From JAAXQD01 sp035529735 (GTDB taxonomy: Bacteria > Desulfobacterota > Desulfobacteria > Desulfobacterales > UBA11574), in the NCBI GenBank assembly GCA_035529735.1, contig DATKWE010000023.1:1-64000 (forward strand): a DNA stretch of 64,000 nt, given 5' to 3'. The notes below the pieces were generated by a model that did no database searches, was not told the DNA's origin, and was given only the letters and a program-made list of their open reading frames with translations. Positions 26,171 to 35,125 of the stretch are shown here, one piece after another (positions within the stretch are counted from its first letter, which is position 1; each line of letters starts with the position of its first letter). The position numbers and the translations under genes are program-made.

Positions 26171-26342
26171 TCTTTTCCTCCATTATCCTGATCTTCATCC
26201 CCGGCTCGAGTGGAATGTACCTTCCATTTTGGGCGGTAATCCCTATTTCATGATGCCCGCAGGCATCACATTTGCGTGCAGTTACGATACCTTCAACAGA
26301 TTTTTTGCAGGCAGGTTTCTCATTTAAACATTTTTTGTTCAT
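26163..26342 (-). CDS. 59-aa Cys-rich small protein coupled to the cpYpsA gene
   Basis: A small open frame starting at the ATG at 26342 with AAAGGA ten bases upstream and ending TAG at 26163, overlapping the cpYpsA start by 8 bases. Four cysteines are present (residues 5, 12, 25, 28), the last two as CDACGHHEIG, which looks like one knuckle of a zinc ribbon; the end (RYIPLEPGMKIRIMEE) is strand-like. I do not know this family. Its overlap with the cpYpsA gene suggests they work together (inference). Confidence 0.65.
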   Translation of the reverse strand: MNKKCLNEKPACKKSVEGIVTARKCDACGHHEIGITAQNGRYIPLEPGMKIRIMEEKSD

Positions 26343-26530
26343 TGGATATGGATCCTTTTAACTCGGAAATGCCCTAACTGCGCGAAATAAAATAACCATA
26401 CATCGAAAATTTATGCAGATATTCGGGTGTTGTCTGAACATGACGTTGGGTTCATGGAGTCAGTGGACATTTTTTGAAGATTCTCGATCGAAAGGAATTG
26501 AACTTCATAAAAAAACAATAAATATTAAAT

Positions 26531-28057
26531 TTACTGCGTGCCGCCATACAACGCTTTTATTTTTTCCCGGTCCGGCGAACCGTCTTCGCGGGTCGGCATA
26601 TCGGCGACAAACTCCACGTATTGGGGCTTTTTAAAACTGGCGATACGCCCGCCGACAAACCGTATAAGATCTTGAGGCTCCAATCTTTCATCAGCTTTTA
26701 ACAGGCAGACGGCCTTGATCCCCTCTTTCCATTTGGGATCGGGAACCCCGAAGACAACCACTCCTTCAACGGCCGGATGCTGTAGAATCACTTTTTCGAC
26801 TTCTGCAGGATAGACGTTTTCTCCGCCCGGCTTTATAAGCTCCTTCTCCGCCTTACGGCCTGAATACCAGAGAAAACCATCCGCATCAAAGCGGCCCAAA
26901 TCTCCGGTGTGGTGCCACCCTTCTCGGAATGTATGGGCGGTATCTTCCGGAAGATTCCAGTATCCTTTAAAGACCAAAGGCCCCTTCAGGGTGATTTCAC
27001 CCACCTGTCCGTTTGGAACCGGACGATCATAATCATCGACAAGTCTCACATTTCCAAGGGGTATCGTTTTCCCGGCCGATCCCGGTCTGTCGTTGTAACG
27101 CCCCATGGTGGCCAAACCGGTGGTCTCCGTTTGTCCGTAAATGGTATAAAACGTGCCGCCGGTAAGGTGTTGATATTTCTCGATGGTCTCCGGAACATCC
27201 AGCCCCATAACCGCTCTGAGGCTTTTGATATCTTTACCGGTTTTTTCGTGCTGCTCGAGGATGGAAGCGAGTATCGGCGAAAAATCGAAAAAGATGGAAA
27301 CTTTTTTTTCTTCGATGAGTTCAACCGCCTTTTCAGCTTCAAATTTTCTCATGTTTACGTTCAGAGCACCTGCTTGAAAGCTGTTCAAGGCCATGAAAAG
27401 ACCGCCGACATGGAACATGGGCAGAAGATTTAAATGAACGTCTTCGGGTGTCAGATTAAAGCAATGGTTCAAATGGAGACCGGCACACATGAGATTGCCA
27501 TGGCTCAGCAAGGCACCCCTGGGATTTCCTTCCACAGCGGCGGTATGAATCAGAACCAGACCGTCATCGTCGGAAACATCTACCGCTTCAAAGTCGCCCG
27601 GATTATTCATTAAAGAATCAACCGCGATAAAGTCTCCGCTTTTGGGTTGGAGATTATAGTATTTTTTTATGGTCGGAAGACGGTCTTTCAAGTCCTGGGT
27701 CAGTGTCTGGAACGTTGCATCGACAAACAGCGCTTCGGGCTCACAATCATTCAGGTTAAAATGGATCTCGTCGGCTGATAGTCGCCAGTTAACCGGCAAA
27801 ACGATTGCTCCCAAGGCAGCAGCGGCCCCATAAAGGATAAAATACTCACGACTGTTTTTCCCCAGAACTCCGATGCGATCGCCTTTTTTAATATTGGATC
27901 TTTGCAGGCCGCAGGCCATGCGATCCACCATCTCTTTATACTGAACGAAGGTCATGGTCCGGTGGTCGTCGACCTCGAACCATGCAGCGCTGTCAGCAAA
28001 ACATACGGCGTTTCTATCGATAAGATCATAAAAAGTAAAATCGTATAGACCCATCAA
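26531..28057 (-). CDS. AMP-binding acyl-CoA synthetase with altered phosphate loop
   Basis: A 508-aa ANL-superfamily enzyme. The C-terminal half is canonical: YGQTETTG, GEITLKGPLVFKGYW, HTGDLGRFDADGFLWYSGR, and ENVYPAEVEKVILQHPAVEGVVVFGVPD. The phosphate-binding motif, normally SGTTGxPKG, reads HTAAVEGNPRGALLSH near residue 165, so the Ser/Thr-rich loop is replaced. It is the last gene of the second LIV-type cluster, 85 bases after the LEA14 lipoprotein. It probably activates a carboxylic acid imported by the transporter (inference). Confidence 0.85.
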   Translation of the reverse strand: MMGLYDFTFYDLIDRNAVCFADSAAWFEVDDHRTMTFVQYKEMVDRMACGLQRSNIKKGDRIGVLGKNSREYFILYGAAAALGAIVLPVNWRLSADEIHFNLNDCEPEALFVDATFQTLTQDLKDRLPTIKKYYNLQPKSGDFIAVDSLMNNPGDFEAVDVSDDDGLVLIHTAAVEGNPRGALLSHGNLMCAGLHLNHCFNLTPEDVHLNLLPMFHVGGLFMALNSFQAGALNVNMRKFEAEKAVELIEEKKVSIFFDFSPILASILEQHEKTGKDIKSLRAVMGLDVPETIEKYQHLTGGTFYTIYGQTETTGLATMGRYNDRPGSAGKTIPLGNVRLVDDYDRPVPNGQVGEITLKGPLVFKGYWNLPEDTAHTFREGWHHTGDLGRFDADGFLWYSGRKAEKELIKPGGENVYPAEVEKVILQHPAVEGVVVFGVPDPKWKEGIKAVCLLKADERLEPQDLIRFVGGRIASFKKPQYVEFVADMPTREDGSPDREKIKALYGGTQ

Positions 28058-28142
28058 AGACCTCGGATATTTTCGCTATTGAACTAAAACAGGTTACGCA
28101 CGCCAACCGGTATGTGGCTGGAATACGCAACCTGTTACATGA

Positions 28143-28739
28143 TTAGGGAAATGTCGCCTTGAAAGTGATCACCTGGGTCATACCGCCTGCTTCGAAAACT
28201 GCAGCACCGGCTTTTACATGAACGGGAACAGCGTATTCCGGAATTCCGGTCCACCATTTTTCAAGCTGATCCCAAGCGTTGGTTCCTTTGGCTTGCAACT
28301 GAAAGCCGCCGGTGACCAGAAGACTCAACAAAGACTGTCTCACATCAAAGTGAGCATGCACCCGGACTTGGTTGGTCTTGCCGGCAGGGATCCACATGGT
28401 GTCTGTGGAAGCCACCGTATTAAGATCGAACTCTTCAAAAGCTACGGTGAACTTCAAGTTCTCCATTTTTACAGCATATTCATTGGGATTTTCAATGTTA
28501 AAGATAAACGCAAGGTCAAGGGGTGCGCCAACGTTGTCCGGTTTCCCCTTGGTGGGTTCAACTTTATTTGAAAAATACCAGTATCCAAAAGCATGGGCAA
28601 CTTCCATCGAATCGAGGGTAACCACCGGCGCCTTAAAATTCTGCTGCGTGGGCGTTACCATCGTTCCTGCGCAACCCGACAGCATGGCAGCGATGACGAC
28701 AACACTCAAACATGTAAGTATAAATGATCTTTTATGCAT
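28143..28739 (-). CDS. LEA14-like lipoprotein
   Basis: A 198-aa exported lipoprotein with lipobox LSGC near residue 23. Residues 80-195 resemble the LEA type 2 / WHy fold: LAFIFNIENPNEYAVKMENLKFTVAFEEFDLNTV is the classic NPN strand block, followed by IPAGKTNQVRVHAHFDV. Such domains are thought to bind membranes or partners. It sits between livF and the final acyl-CoA synthetase, so it may aid handling of a hydrophobic substrate at the envelope (inference). Confidence 0.8.
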   Translation of the reverse strand: MHKRSFILTCLSVVVIAAMLSGCAGTMVTPTQQNFKAPVVTLDSMEVAHAFGYWYFSNKVEPTKGKPDNVGAPLDLAFIFNIENPNEYAVKMENLKFTVAFEEFDLNTVASTDTMWIPAGKTNQVRVHAHFDVRQSLLSLLVTGGFQLQAKGTNAWDQLEKWWTGIPEYAVPVHVKAGAAVFEAGGMTQVITFKATFP

Positions 28740-28768
28740 TTTATTCCTCCCCTATTTTATATAAAGGG

Positions 28769-29581
28769 TTAGGTAAGCCATCGTTTTCTTCGCTTGTAGT
28801 GTTTTACATCCCGAAAACTTTTACGGCCCCCAACATCGGTCAGTCCCAGATAGAAATCTTTGATATCTGGATTCTCTCGGAGTTTTTCGGCGGTGTCGTC
28901 CATGACTATGCGGCCGTTCTCCATCACATAGGCATAAGGAGCAACATTAAGGGCAAGTTTGGCATTCTGTTCCACCAGAAGAATCGATATGTCCTCTTCT
29001 TGGTTGAGTTTTTGTATAATATTGAAAATTTCATGGATGAGAAGCGGGGCCAGGCCCATGGAGGGCTCATCCAGGAGGATCAGTTTGGGACTGGTCATCA
29101 GGGCCCTCCCGACCACCGTCATCTGCTGCTCTCCGCCGCTGATAAACCCGGCGGTCTCGTTACGTTTTTCCTTAAGACGCGGGAAATAATGGTACACCAT
29201 GTCGAGTCCGTCCCGAATGGATCGACCGTATTTTCTCATATGAGCGCCCACTTTCAGGTTCTGCTCCACGGTGAGGTGCTCGAATACCCGTCGTCCCTCG
29301 ATGACCTGGACGATGCCCATCTTGGCGATCTTTTCAGCGGCTGTTTTATCGATCCGCTGTCCCATGAATTCAATCGACCCATCGGTGACCTCGCCGTCCT
29401 CATGTCGCAAGAGTCCGGAAATGGCCTTTAGGGTCGTACTCTTACCGGCTCCATTGGCGCCCAGAAGGGCCACAATGGCACCTTTGGGAATTTCAATGGA
29501 GACCCCCTTTATAACCAGAATGACCTCGTGATACTTGACCTCAATATTGTTGATCTGTAATATTATCTCTTTGTTCGACAA
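28769..29581 (-). CDS. livF: LIV-type ABC transporter ATP-binding protein LivF
   Basis: A 270-aa ABC ATPase: Walker A GANGAGKST near residue 39, signature SGGEQQM and Walker B LILLDEPSMGLAP, with the LivF-type VEQNAKLALNVA switch region. The C-terminal tail (YLGLTDVGGRKSFRDVKHYKRRKRW) is about 25 residues longer than usual and very basic. It lies 15 bases after the binding-protein gene. Confidence 0.9.
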   Translation of the reverse strand: MSNKEIILQINNIEVKYHEVILVIKGVSIEIPKGAIVALLGANGAGKSTTLKAISGLLRHEDGEVTDGSIEFMGQRIDKTAAEKIAKMGIVQVIEGRRVFEHLTVEQNLKVGAHMRKYGRSIRDGLDMVYHYFPRLKEKRNETAGFISGGEQQMTVVGRALMTSPKLILLDEPSMGLAPLLIHEIFNIIQKLNQEEDISILLVEQNAKLALNVAPYAYVMENGRIVMDDTAEKLRENPDIKDFYLGLTDVGGRKSFRDVKHYKRRKRWLT

Positions 29582-29596
29582 AGCCTTAAGACCTCC

Positions 29597-30844
29597 TTAC
29601 CATCCGAGCCACTCGTCGGCCCATTTCTTCGGCCAGCGACTTTTCAAATCGACTTTTTCAACGATTTGGAATTTGCCGTCTTTGATTTCATAAATCGGCA
29701 CAATTCCGGCGACACGATGATCTGTTGCCGTAAAGTTAACCGGTGCTGCACCCAGACCGATGTCAAAATTTTTCATGGTTTCAAAACCGTTTTTCAGAAT
29801 GTTCTCACCGCTTAAACCTCCGGCTTTATCCGCACGTTTTAATGCTTCCCATAAGATGAGTACGTCACCCCATCCCTGTACCGTATGATTGAGACGTTTT
29901 TCCAGAGGAACGCCCGGATTGTATTTTTTGGCATACTCGACCACCTTGTCCATCATCGGCACATCTTCGCCGAAGAATGCACAAACTGCAACGCCCATAA
30001 CCCCTTCGGAAGCCTTGCCTGCCAATCTGGGCAGATTCTCGTCAAACCCCCAGTTATTGACAATGTGATCCGCTCCAAGACTTAAAGCATAGGCATCACG
30101 AACCGTGGCTGCCACAGACATGGTGGTGTTCCCGTGCCAGACGAGATCCGGGTTGAAATCTTTCATGGCCAGAACCTGACTTTTGGTATCGATGGCAAAC
30201 AATGAAACAGACTGATCCGGTCCGATTTCAAAACCGAGAATCTCAGCCTGATCCTTTATGGCCTTGATCGGCGCACTGCAATAAGGAGAAGCAAACATGT
30301 AAGAACAGAGAAACCGCGGTTTTCTTTTTCCGAAATCTTTGTGCTTGGGCCATTTTTTATCAAACCAGGCTGTGATTGCCGCCCTGGCGTTGGTTGAATA
30401 ATCGGTTGCAAAAAAAAGATTGTAAGGGGTCTTTTTAGGATCCGTCAGATGCGCTGAATAGGATGCGGACACATACGGTATTTTATCCTTGGTTATGGTC
30501 GGCGACAGTGCCTCGGTATCACCGGTCCCCCAGCCCAGAATGGCAACGCATTCGAGCCTTTTGAAGAGTTTGTATTTGGTCAGCGCCTCGGGGACACGAT
30601 AGCCGTAGTCAAACTGATACAGCTTGATCTGCTTGCCGTTGACCCCGCCATTATCATTGACATAATGGATTGCTTCCGCAATGCCCAGGGCATAATCTTT
30701 GCCCACATCCGAGGTCGCTCCGGTCATGTCATTGAGCGCGCCCACATTAATTTTTGCAGCTCCGGCCATTGATGAAAATCCAACAACCAAAGCCACAGTA
30801 AATATGACTACGAAAATCTTTGAACACATATTTTTACCAAACAT
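29597..30844 (-). CDS. LIV-type ABC substrate-binding protein (second cluster)
   Basis: A 415-aa periplasmic binding protein with a signal peptide ending near AGAAK. The mature start INVGALNDMTGATSDVGKDYALGI and AILGWGTGDTEALSPTITKDKIPYVSASYSA are typical of the amide/branched-chain family. Several cysteines occur in the middle (FLCSYMFASPYCSAP), unusual for a periplasmic protein of this group. It is encoded between livM and livF. The ligand is unknown; adjacent acyl-CoA synthetases suggest a carboxylate. Confidence 0.88.
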   Translation of the reverse strand: MFGKNMCSKIFVVIFTVALVVGFSSMAGAAKINVGALNDMTGATSDVGKDYALGIAEAIHYVNDNGGVNGKQIKLYQFDYGYRVPEALTKYKLFKRLECVAILGWGTGDTEALSPTITKDKIPYVSASYSAHLTDPKKTPYNLFFATDYSTNARAAITAWFDKKWPKHKDFGKRKPRFLCSYMFASPYCSAPIKAIKDQAEILGFEIGPDQSVSLFAIDTKSQVLAMKDFNPDLVWHGNTTMSVAATVRDAYALSLGADHIVNNWGFDENLPRLAGKASEGVMGVAVCAFFGEDVPMMDKVVEYAKKYNPGVPLEKRLNHTVQGWGDVLILWEALKRADKAGGLSGENILKNGFETMKNFDIGLGAAPVNFTATDHRVAGIVPIYEIKDGKFQIVEKVDLKSRWPKKWADEWLGW

Positions 30845-31052
30845 AATTTCTTTCCCCCTTTTAAGAGAGTAAAATTTCCACCGGGTTCCTTACCAATTCG
30901 CTGTCTACCTTTTTACCACCTCCTTTTTTTCTTTCATCCAATTCGAGCGTTTCAAATGGTGACATGCTCATATAAAATCGCTCAAATAAGGTGTCCATAT
31001 CGTTAAACAGTTGAATGTAAGGTGCTCGAACACCCAACGTACCTTCTCGATT

Positions 31053-32153
31053 TTAATATGAAAACGGCCACAGGTTGAAATAGTTTTTCATTTGCCACCA
31101 CCGATAGGCCAAACCGTTGGGTTCAAATATCATAAACACACAGATGGCCAAACCAAAAACGGCCTCCTTGATAAACAGGAAGTCAACCAAAAGCTTGGGA
31201 TAGATATCGGCCAGCGGTATGACGGCCAGCTGCAACATCTCCATGACGACGACCATGAACACCGCCCCGAATATGGTTCCGTGTATGGAACCGACCCCGC
31301 CGATGAGGATCACACCCACCAGCCACAGAGACCAAAACCAGGGAAAGTGCTCGGGGCTTATGGCAGCAAGGTTGCTGATCCAGAATGCCCCCGCAACGCC
31401 CCCAATAAACCCTGCCACGTAAAAGGCCAGAAGTTTATACTTGATAACATTTATTCCCATGACCTCCGCAGAAATGTCATTGTCCCTTATGGCAATCCAG
31501 GCCCGGCCCACCCTGGACCTAATCAGATTGAGCACGCCGATGACACAAACAATCACCAAAACAAGCATCATGAAATAGACCTTAAGGTCACTGTCGATAA
31601 TCCACGGTCCGACCTTGATGGTCCCCGGAGGCAAAGAAAAGGCCTGTCCCCGTCCGCCGATCTGGCTCACATATCCCGTAATAATAAAATCTACGGTGAT
31701 GAACTGAGCGGCCATGGTGGTTAATATCAGATAAAATCCTTTGACCCTGGCGCAAGGGAGTCCAAAGAGTACACTCCATGCGCCGGATACAATTGCCGCA
31801 ATGAGGATGCTGATAGGATAGGCAAGACCCCAGTCCATCAATATTTTCGGCCAGGGAAACTCAAGGATAAGCAGGGTGCTGGTATATGCGCCCACCGCGA
31901 TAAATGCTGCATGACCCAGGGTTATCTGACCGCAGAAGCCGATCAAAAGCTGTACGCCGATAGCACCGAGGATGGTATATCCAACCAAATTTAGGATGCT
32001 GAGCACATAAGAATCGGCCACCAGAGGAATGATGACAAACAGGATGATTAAGAGCAGTATCATTTTGGCTTTGATAAATTTCGTCTGCCACCAGGCATGA
32101 TCCTGAACATAATTTTGGTGGTAGACACCGCATGGAAGCCAGGTTGTTGACAT
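31053..32153 (-). CDS. livM: LIV-type ABC permease LivM (second cluster)
   Basis: A 366-aa membrane permease. It has an extra N-terminal piece of about 30 residues before the first helix, then GFCGQITLGHAAFIAVGAYTSTLL and the coupling loop WIAIRDNDISAEVMGINVIKYKLLAF, ending with a long helical tail. It faces LivH in the transporter. The 208-base gap to the next gene contains only short A/T-rich DNA. The first codons could be trimmed to the ATG near residue 31. Confidence 0.88.
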   Translation of the reverse strand: MSTTWLPCGVYHQNYVQDHAWWQTKFIKAKMILLLIILFVIIPLVADSYVLSILNLVGYTILGAIGVQLLIGFCGQITLGHAAFIAVGAYTSTLLILEFPWPKILMDWGLAYPISILIAAIVSGAWSVLFGLPCARVKGFYLILTTMAAQFITVDFIITGYVSQIGGRGQAFSLPPGTIKVGPWIIDSDLKVYFMMLVLVIVCVIGVLNLIRSRVGRAWIAIRDNDISAEVMGINVIKYKLLAFYVAGFIGGVAGAFWISNLAAISPEHFPWFWSLWLVGVILIGGVGSIHGTIFGAVFMVVVMEMLQLAVIPLADIYPKLLVDFLFIKEAVFGLAICVFMIFEPNGLAYRWWQMKNYFNLWPFSY

Positions 32154-32167
32154 AAAAAAACTCCGTT

Positions 32168-32245
32168 TTTGGGTTACGAGTTGCGGGTTACGGGTTGTGT
32201 TACAGTCCTTTTAACCCGTAACGCGTGACACAAAACTCGCAACGC
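32168..32245. repeat. Degenerate GTTACGGGTT word repeats with inverted arm
   Basis: The livH-livM gap contains GGGTTACGAGTTGCGGGTTA then CGGGTTGTGTTAC, and 30 bases later the inverse AACCCGTAAC, so a hairpin with a GTTACGGGTT stem can form. Comparable word-like tracts lie at 3861-3958 and 62395-62760. Confidence 0.55.
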
Positions 32246-32247
32246 GG

Positions 32248-33132
32248 TTAGACGCGTTCAATCCGCTCCCATCCCCATAACCCATGGGGTTTGAAGAGCA
32301 GGAAGACCGCCATGAATGCAAAAGGGGCGACCTCTTTTACACCGCCGGGGAAATATCTATCCAGATATGCCCCACAGAGGTTCTGTAATACGCCGATGGT
32401 AATTCCACCCACAATAGCGCCGGGTACGGAATTTAGCCCCCCCAGCACCACCGCAGGGAGAACCAACAGACCAAGGTACCCCACGGATATGTTGAGCCCG
32501 TTGATGTTACCCAAAAGGGTCCCGCCGACACCGGCCGCCATGAAAGCGATTGCCCAGGCTGCCGCATAGACGAATCTGGCACTCACGCCAAGGGAGAGCG
32601 CGGCCATCTCATCGTCGGCTGTGGCCTGCATGGCAAGGCCCCACCGGGTATATTTAAAAAAGCAGACAAAAATGATTAAAAGAATGATGGCGGCCACAAA
32701 ACTCCAAAGATACGCTTGACCAACAATGACGGGTCCTATGTGAATCGGCTCCATTGAAAATACCGGTGGGTCGAATACACGGGTATCCGTACCCCATATA
32801 AATTCCACCGTTCCTTTAAAGAAAAATGAAAGACCTACGGTTACCATAATCACCGTTAGAACGGGTTGGCCGATGAGCTTGTCCAGAAAAATCCTTTCGG
32901 TCAGTATCCCCAGAACCAGTCCTACAATCAGGGAAAGTAAAAGTGACAGTAAAAAGGGAATGCCCATTGAATAAAAGCTTAAGGAAACATAAGCCCCGAT
33001 GAGCGTCAGTTCGCCCATGGCCAGATTCAGCACACCGGAACATTTATATATCAACACCCATCCAAGGGCGACCAGAGCATAGATGCCGCCAACCATAATG
33101 CCCGTGGTAACGGTCATCAAAAAAAGTTCCAT
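32248..33132 (-). CDS. livH: LIV-type ABC permease LivH (second cluster)
   Basis: A 294-aa membrane permease with GGIYALVALGWVLIYKCSGVLNLAMGELTLIGAY at the N-terminus and GGLNSVPGAIVGGITIGVLQ in the C-terminal half, as expected for LivH. It is 25 bases downstream of the long acyl-CoA synthetase gene and 94 bases upstream of livM. Confidence 0.9.
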   Translation of the reverse strand: MELFLMTVTTGIMVGGIYALVALGWVLIYKCSGVLNLAMGELTLIGAYVSLSFYSMGIPFLLSLLLSLIVGLVLGILTERIFLDKLIGQPVLTVIMVTVGLSFFFKGTVEFIWGTDTRVFDPPVFSMEPIHIGPVIVGQAYLWSFVAAIILLIIFVCFFKYTRWGLAMQATADDEMAALSLGVSARFVYAAAWAIAFMAAGVGGTLLGNINGLNISVGYLGLLVLPAVVLGGLNSVPGAIVGGITIGVLQNLCGAYLDRYFPGGVKEVAPFAFMAVFLLFKPHGLWGWERIERV

Positions 33133-33157
33133 TTTCTGTTCTACCTTTCCATCGATG

Positions 33158-35125
33158 TTATGGGTTATGGTCCAAAGGTTCTATCTTTCTAATGTGAAGA
33201 TCGATGTTAATGTGTGCCTGTCTCCCGTCTTCATACCTGACCGTGGTATCGATATGCACGTTATCATCGTCAGAATAGAGGGCGTCCACAATTTCCTGAT
33301 ACCTTTTCTCAACAAAAGCCCGCCGAAGTTTGCGCGTTCGTGTAAGTTCATCATCATCTGCATCGAATTCCTTGTAAAGGTTGATGAACTTTTTGACTCT
33401 GGCGGCTTCCGGGAGATCATTGTTGGCCTGACGTATCTGCGCTTCCACCAGGTTGTAGACGTCGGGAATCTGGGATAGTTCCTGATAGCTCGTATAATTG
33501 ATCTTTTTTTCATCCGCCCATTTGCCCGCCACGGCGTAATCGATACAGATGACTGCGGTGACATATTCCCGCTGGTCTCCGATGACCCATGAATCTCTCA
33601 CATATGGGCTGAATTTCATGCGGGTTTCCAGATACTGGGGAGAGAAAGGTTTTCCGTCTCTAAGGGTAAAGACGTCCTTGGTACGATCAAAGACAACCAG
33701 GTGACCGTCATCATCGATAAACCCTTTGTCACCGGAGTACAACCACCCGTCCTTCAGGGTCTCTTTGTCCGCTTCCGGGTTTTTATAATAACCCAGAAAA
33801 ACCGACGGGCTTCGGGTAAGAATCTCTCCTTCTTCGGTGATCTTTATTTCCGTTTCCGGGATCGGATGGCCCACGGTATCAAATTTTATGTCTCCGGAGC
33901 GATGCACCACCGAAATTCCGGCGACTTCGGTCTGACCGTAAATCTGTTTGAGATTGACCCCAAGGGCATGAAAAAAACGAAAGTGGTCCGGCCCCATGGC
34001 CGCCCCGCCGGTATAGGCATTTCGGACACGAGACAGACCGAGATGATCTTTAACTTTATTCTGGACCGTAATCGATGCCAACCATCCCAAAAATGCCCAG
34101 TACCAAGGTATGGTTTTTTTCTGAAACTTAAGATCTGCCACATGATAACCGATCTTGGTGGAGAACTCATAGCATTTCCGTTTGATCCAGGTGGAATCCA
34201 AATACTTAACCTGGACTGTCCGGGTCATCTGCTCGTACATCCGCGGAGGGGCGAACATCACATGGGGGCCGATTTCTCTGATATTATCCTGAGCGGTTTC
34301 AGACGCCTCGGGGAAATTGATGGTGTATCCCACCTGTAGACCGCAGGAGATCGACATCATCTGTTCTCCGATCCAGGCAAAGGGGAGATAAGAGACATAA
34401 TCATCCGTAGGCCTGCAAGGATCCACAGCCATGAGGTGCTGGCCCATGGTCAACATGTTATTGTGGGAAAGGAGTGCGCCTTTGGGGCGTGAGGTGGTTC
34501 CGGAAGTATAAAACAGTAGAGCTACTTCGTCTCCGTGGCCTTTATCGATCATCTCTTTGAATAACTGCGGCTGTTGTTGTTCCAGTTCCCGGCCCAGCTC
34601 CTGAACTTCCGTGAGGCTGATCAGATAGTCTTCATTATAGTTTCGCATCCCTTTTGGATCATCCCAGATAATCTTTTTCAGCCTGGGACATTCATTAAAA
34701 ATAGAGATGGCCTTGTCTACTTCCTCTTGACCTTCACCGAATATAAATTTGGTGTCTGAATGGTCAATGATATACTTGACTTCCTCGATCAAGGAGTCCT
34801 GGAACAGCCATACACCCACACCTCTGGCACAAAGCGCGGCCATTTCCGCCCAAAGACCTTCCGGGCGATTGTCCCCGATCATGGCGACCTTGTCCCCTTC
34901 TTCGAGGCCTAAACGAACGAGACCCAGCGCCAAATATTTGACATTTTCCAAATAATCATGCCAGGTAATGGGCCGCCATATGCCAAACTCCTTCTCCCGC
35001 ATGACCACCCTGCCCTTTCCGTATTCGGTGGCTTTTTCATAAAATAATTTGGGGATGGTCAGATCTTTTGTAACTTCAATATGGTATTTGCTGTTATTCT
35101 GATCTGTTTTATCTTCTTGTTGCAT
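33158..35125 (-). CDS. Long-chain-type acyl-CoA synthetase
   Basis: A 655-aa ANL enzyme of the long-chain/bubblegum type. The phosphate loop YTSGTTSRPKGALLSHNNML lies near residue 220; then YGQTEVAG, GEILTRSPSVFLGYYKNPEAD, SGDKGFIDDDGHLVVFDRTKD. The very end (ALYSDDDNVHIDTTVRYEDGRQAHINIDLHIRKIEP) is a C-terminal extension seen in relatives of this cluster. I chose the ATG at 35125, which has GAGG 6-7 bases upstream; it overlaps livG by 17 bases. It would trap the imported acid as its CoA thioester (inference). Confidence 0.88.
   Translation of the reverse strand: MQQEDKTDQNNSKYHIEVTKDLTIPKLFYEKATEYGKGRVVMREKEFGIWRPITWHDYLENVKYLALGLVRLGLEEGDKVAMIGDNRPEGLWAEMAALCARGVGVWLFQDSLIEEVKYIIDHSDTKFIFGEGQEEVDKAISIFNECPRLKKIIWDDPKGMRNYNEDYLISLTEVQELGRELEQQQPQLFKEMIDKGHGDEVALLFYTSGTTSRPKGALLSHNNMLTMGQHLMAVDPCRPTDDYVSYLPFAWIGEQMMSISCGLQVGYTINFPEASETAQDNIREIGPHVMFAPPRMYEQMTRTVQVKYLDSTWIKRKCYEFSTKIGYHVADLKFQKKTIPWYWAFLGWLASITVQNKVKDHLGLSRVRNAYTGGAAMGPDHFRFFHALGVNLKQIYGQTEVAGISVVHRSGDIKFDTVGHPIPETEIKITEEGEILTRSPSVFLGYYKNPEADKETLKDGWLYSGDKGFIDDDGHLVVFDRTKDVFTLRDGKPFSPQYLETRMKFSPYVRDSWVIGDQREYVTAVICIDYAVAGKWADEKKINYTSYQELSQIPDVYNLVEAQIRQANNDLPEAARVKKFINLYKEFDADDDELTRTRKLRRAFVEKRYQEIVDALYSDDDNVHIDTTVRYEDGRQAHINIDLHIRKIEPLDHNP

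Noticed and set aside
33701..34339. 212-aa open frame on plus
   Set aside because: Lies wholly inside the long acyl-CoA synthetase gene on the other strand; no motif or ribosome site.
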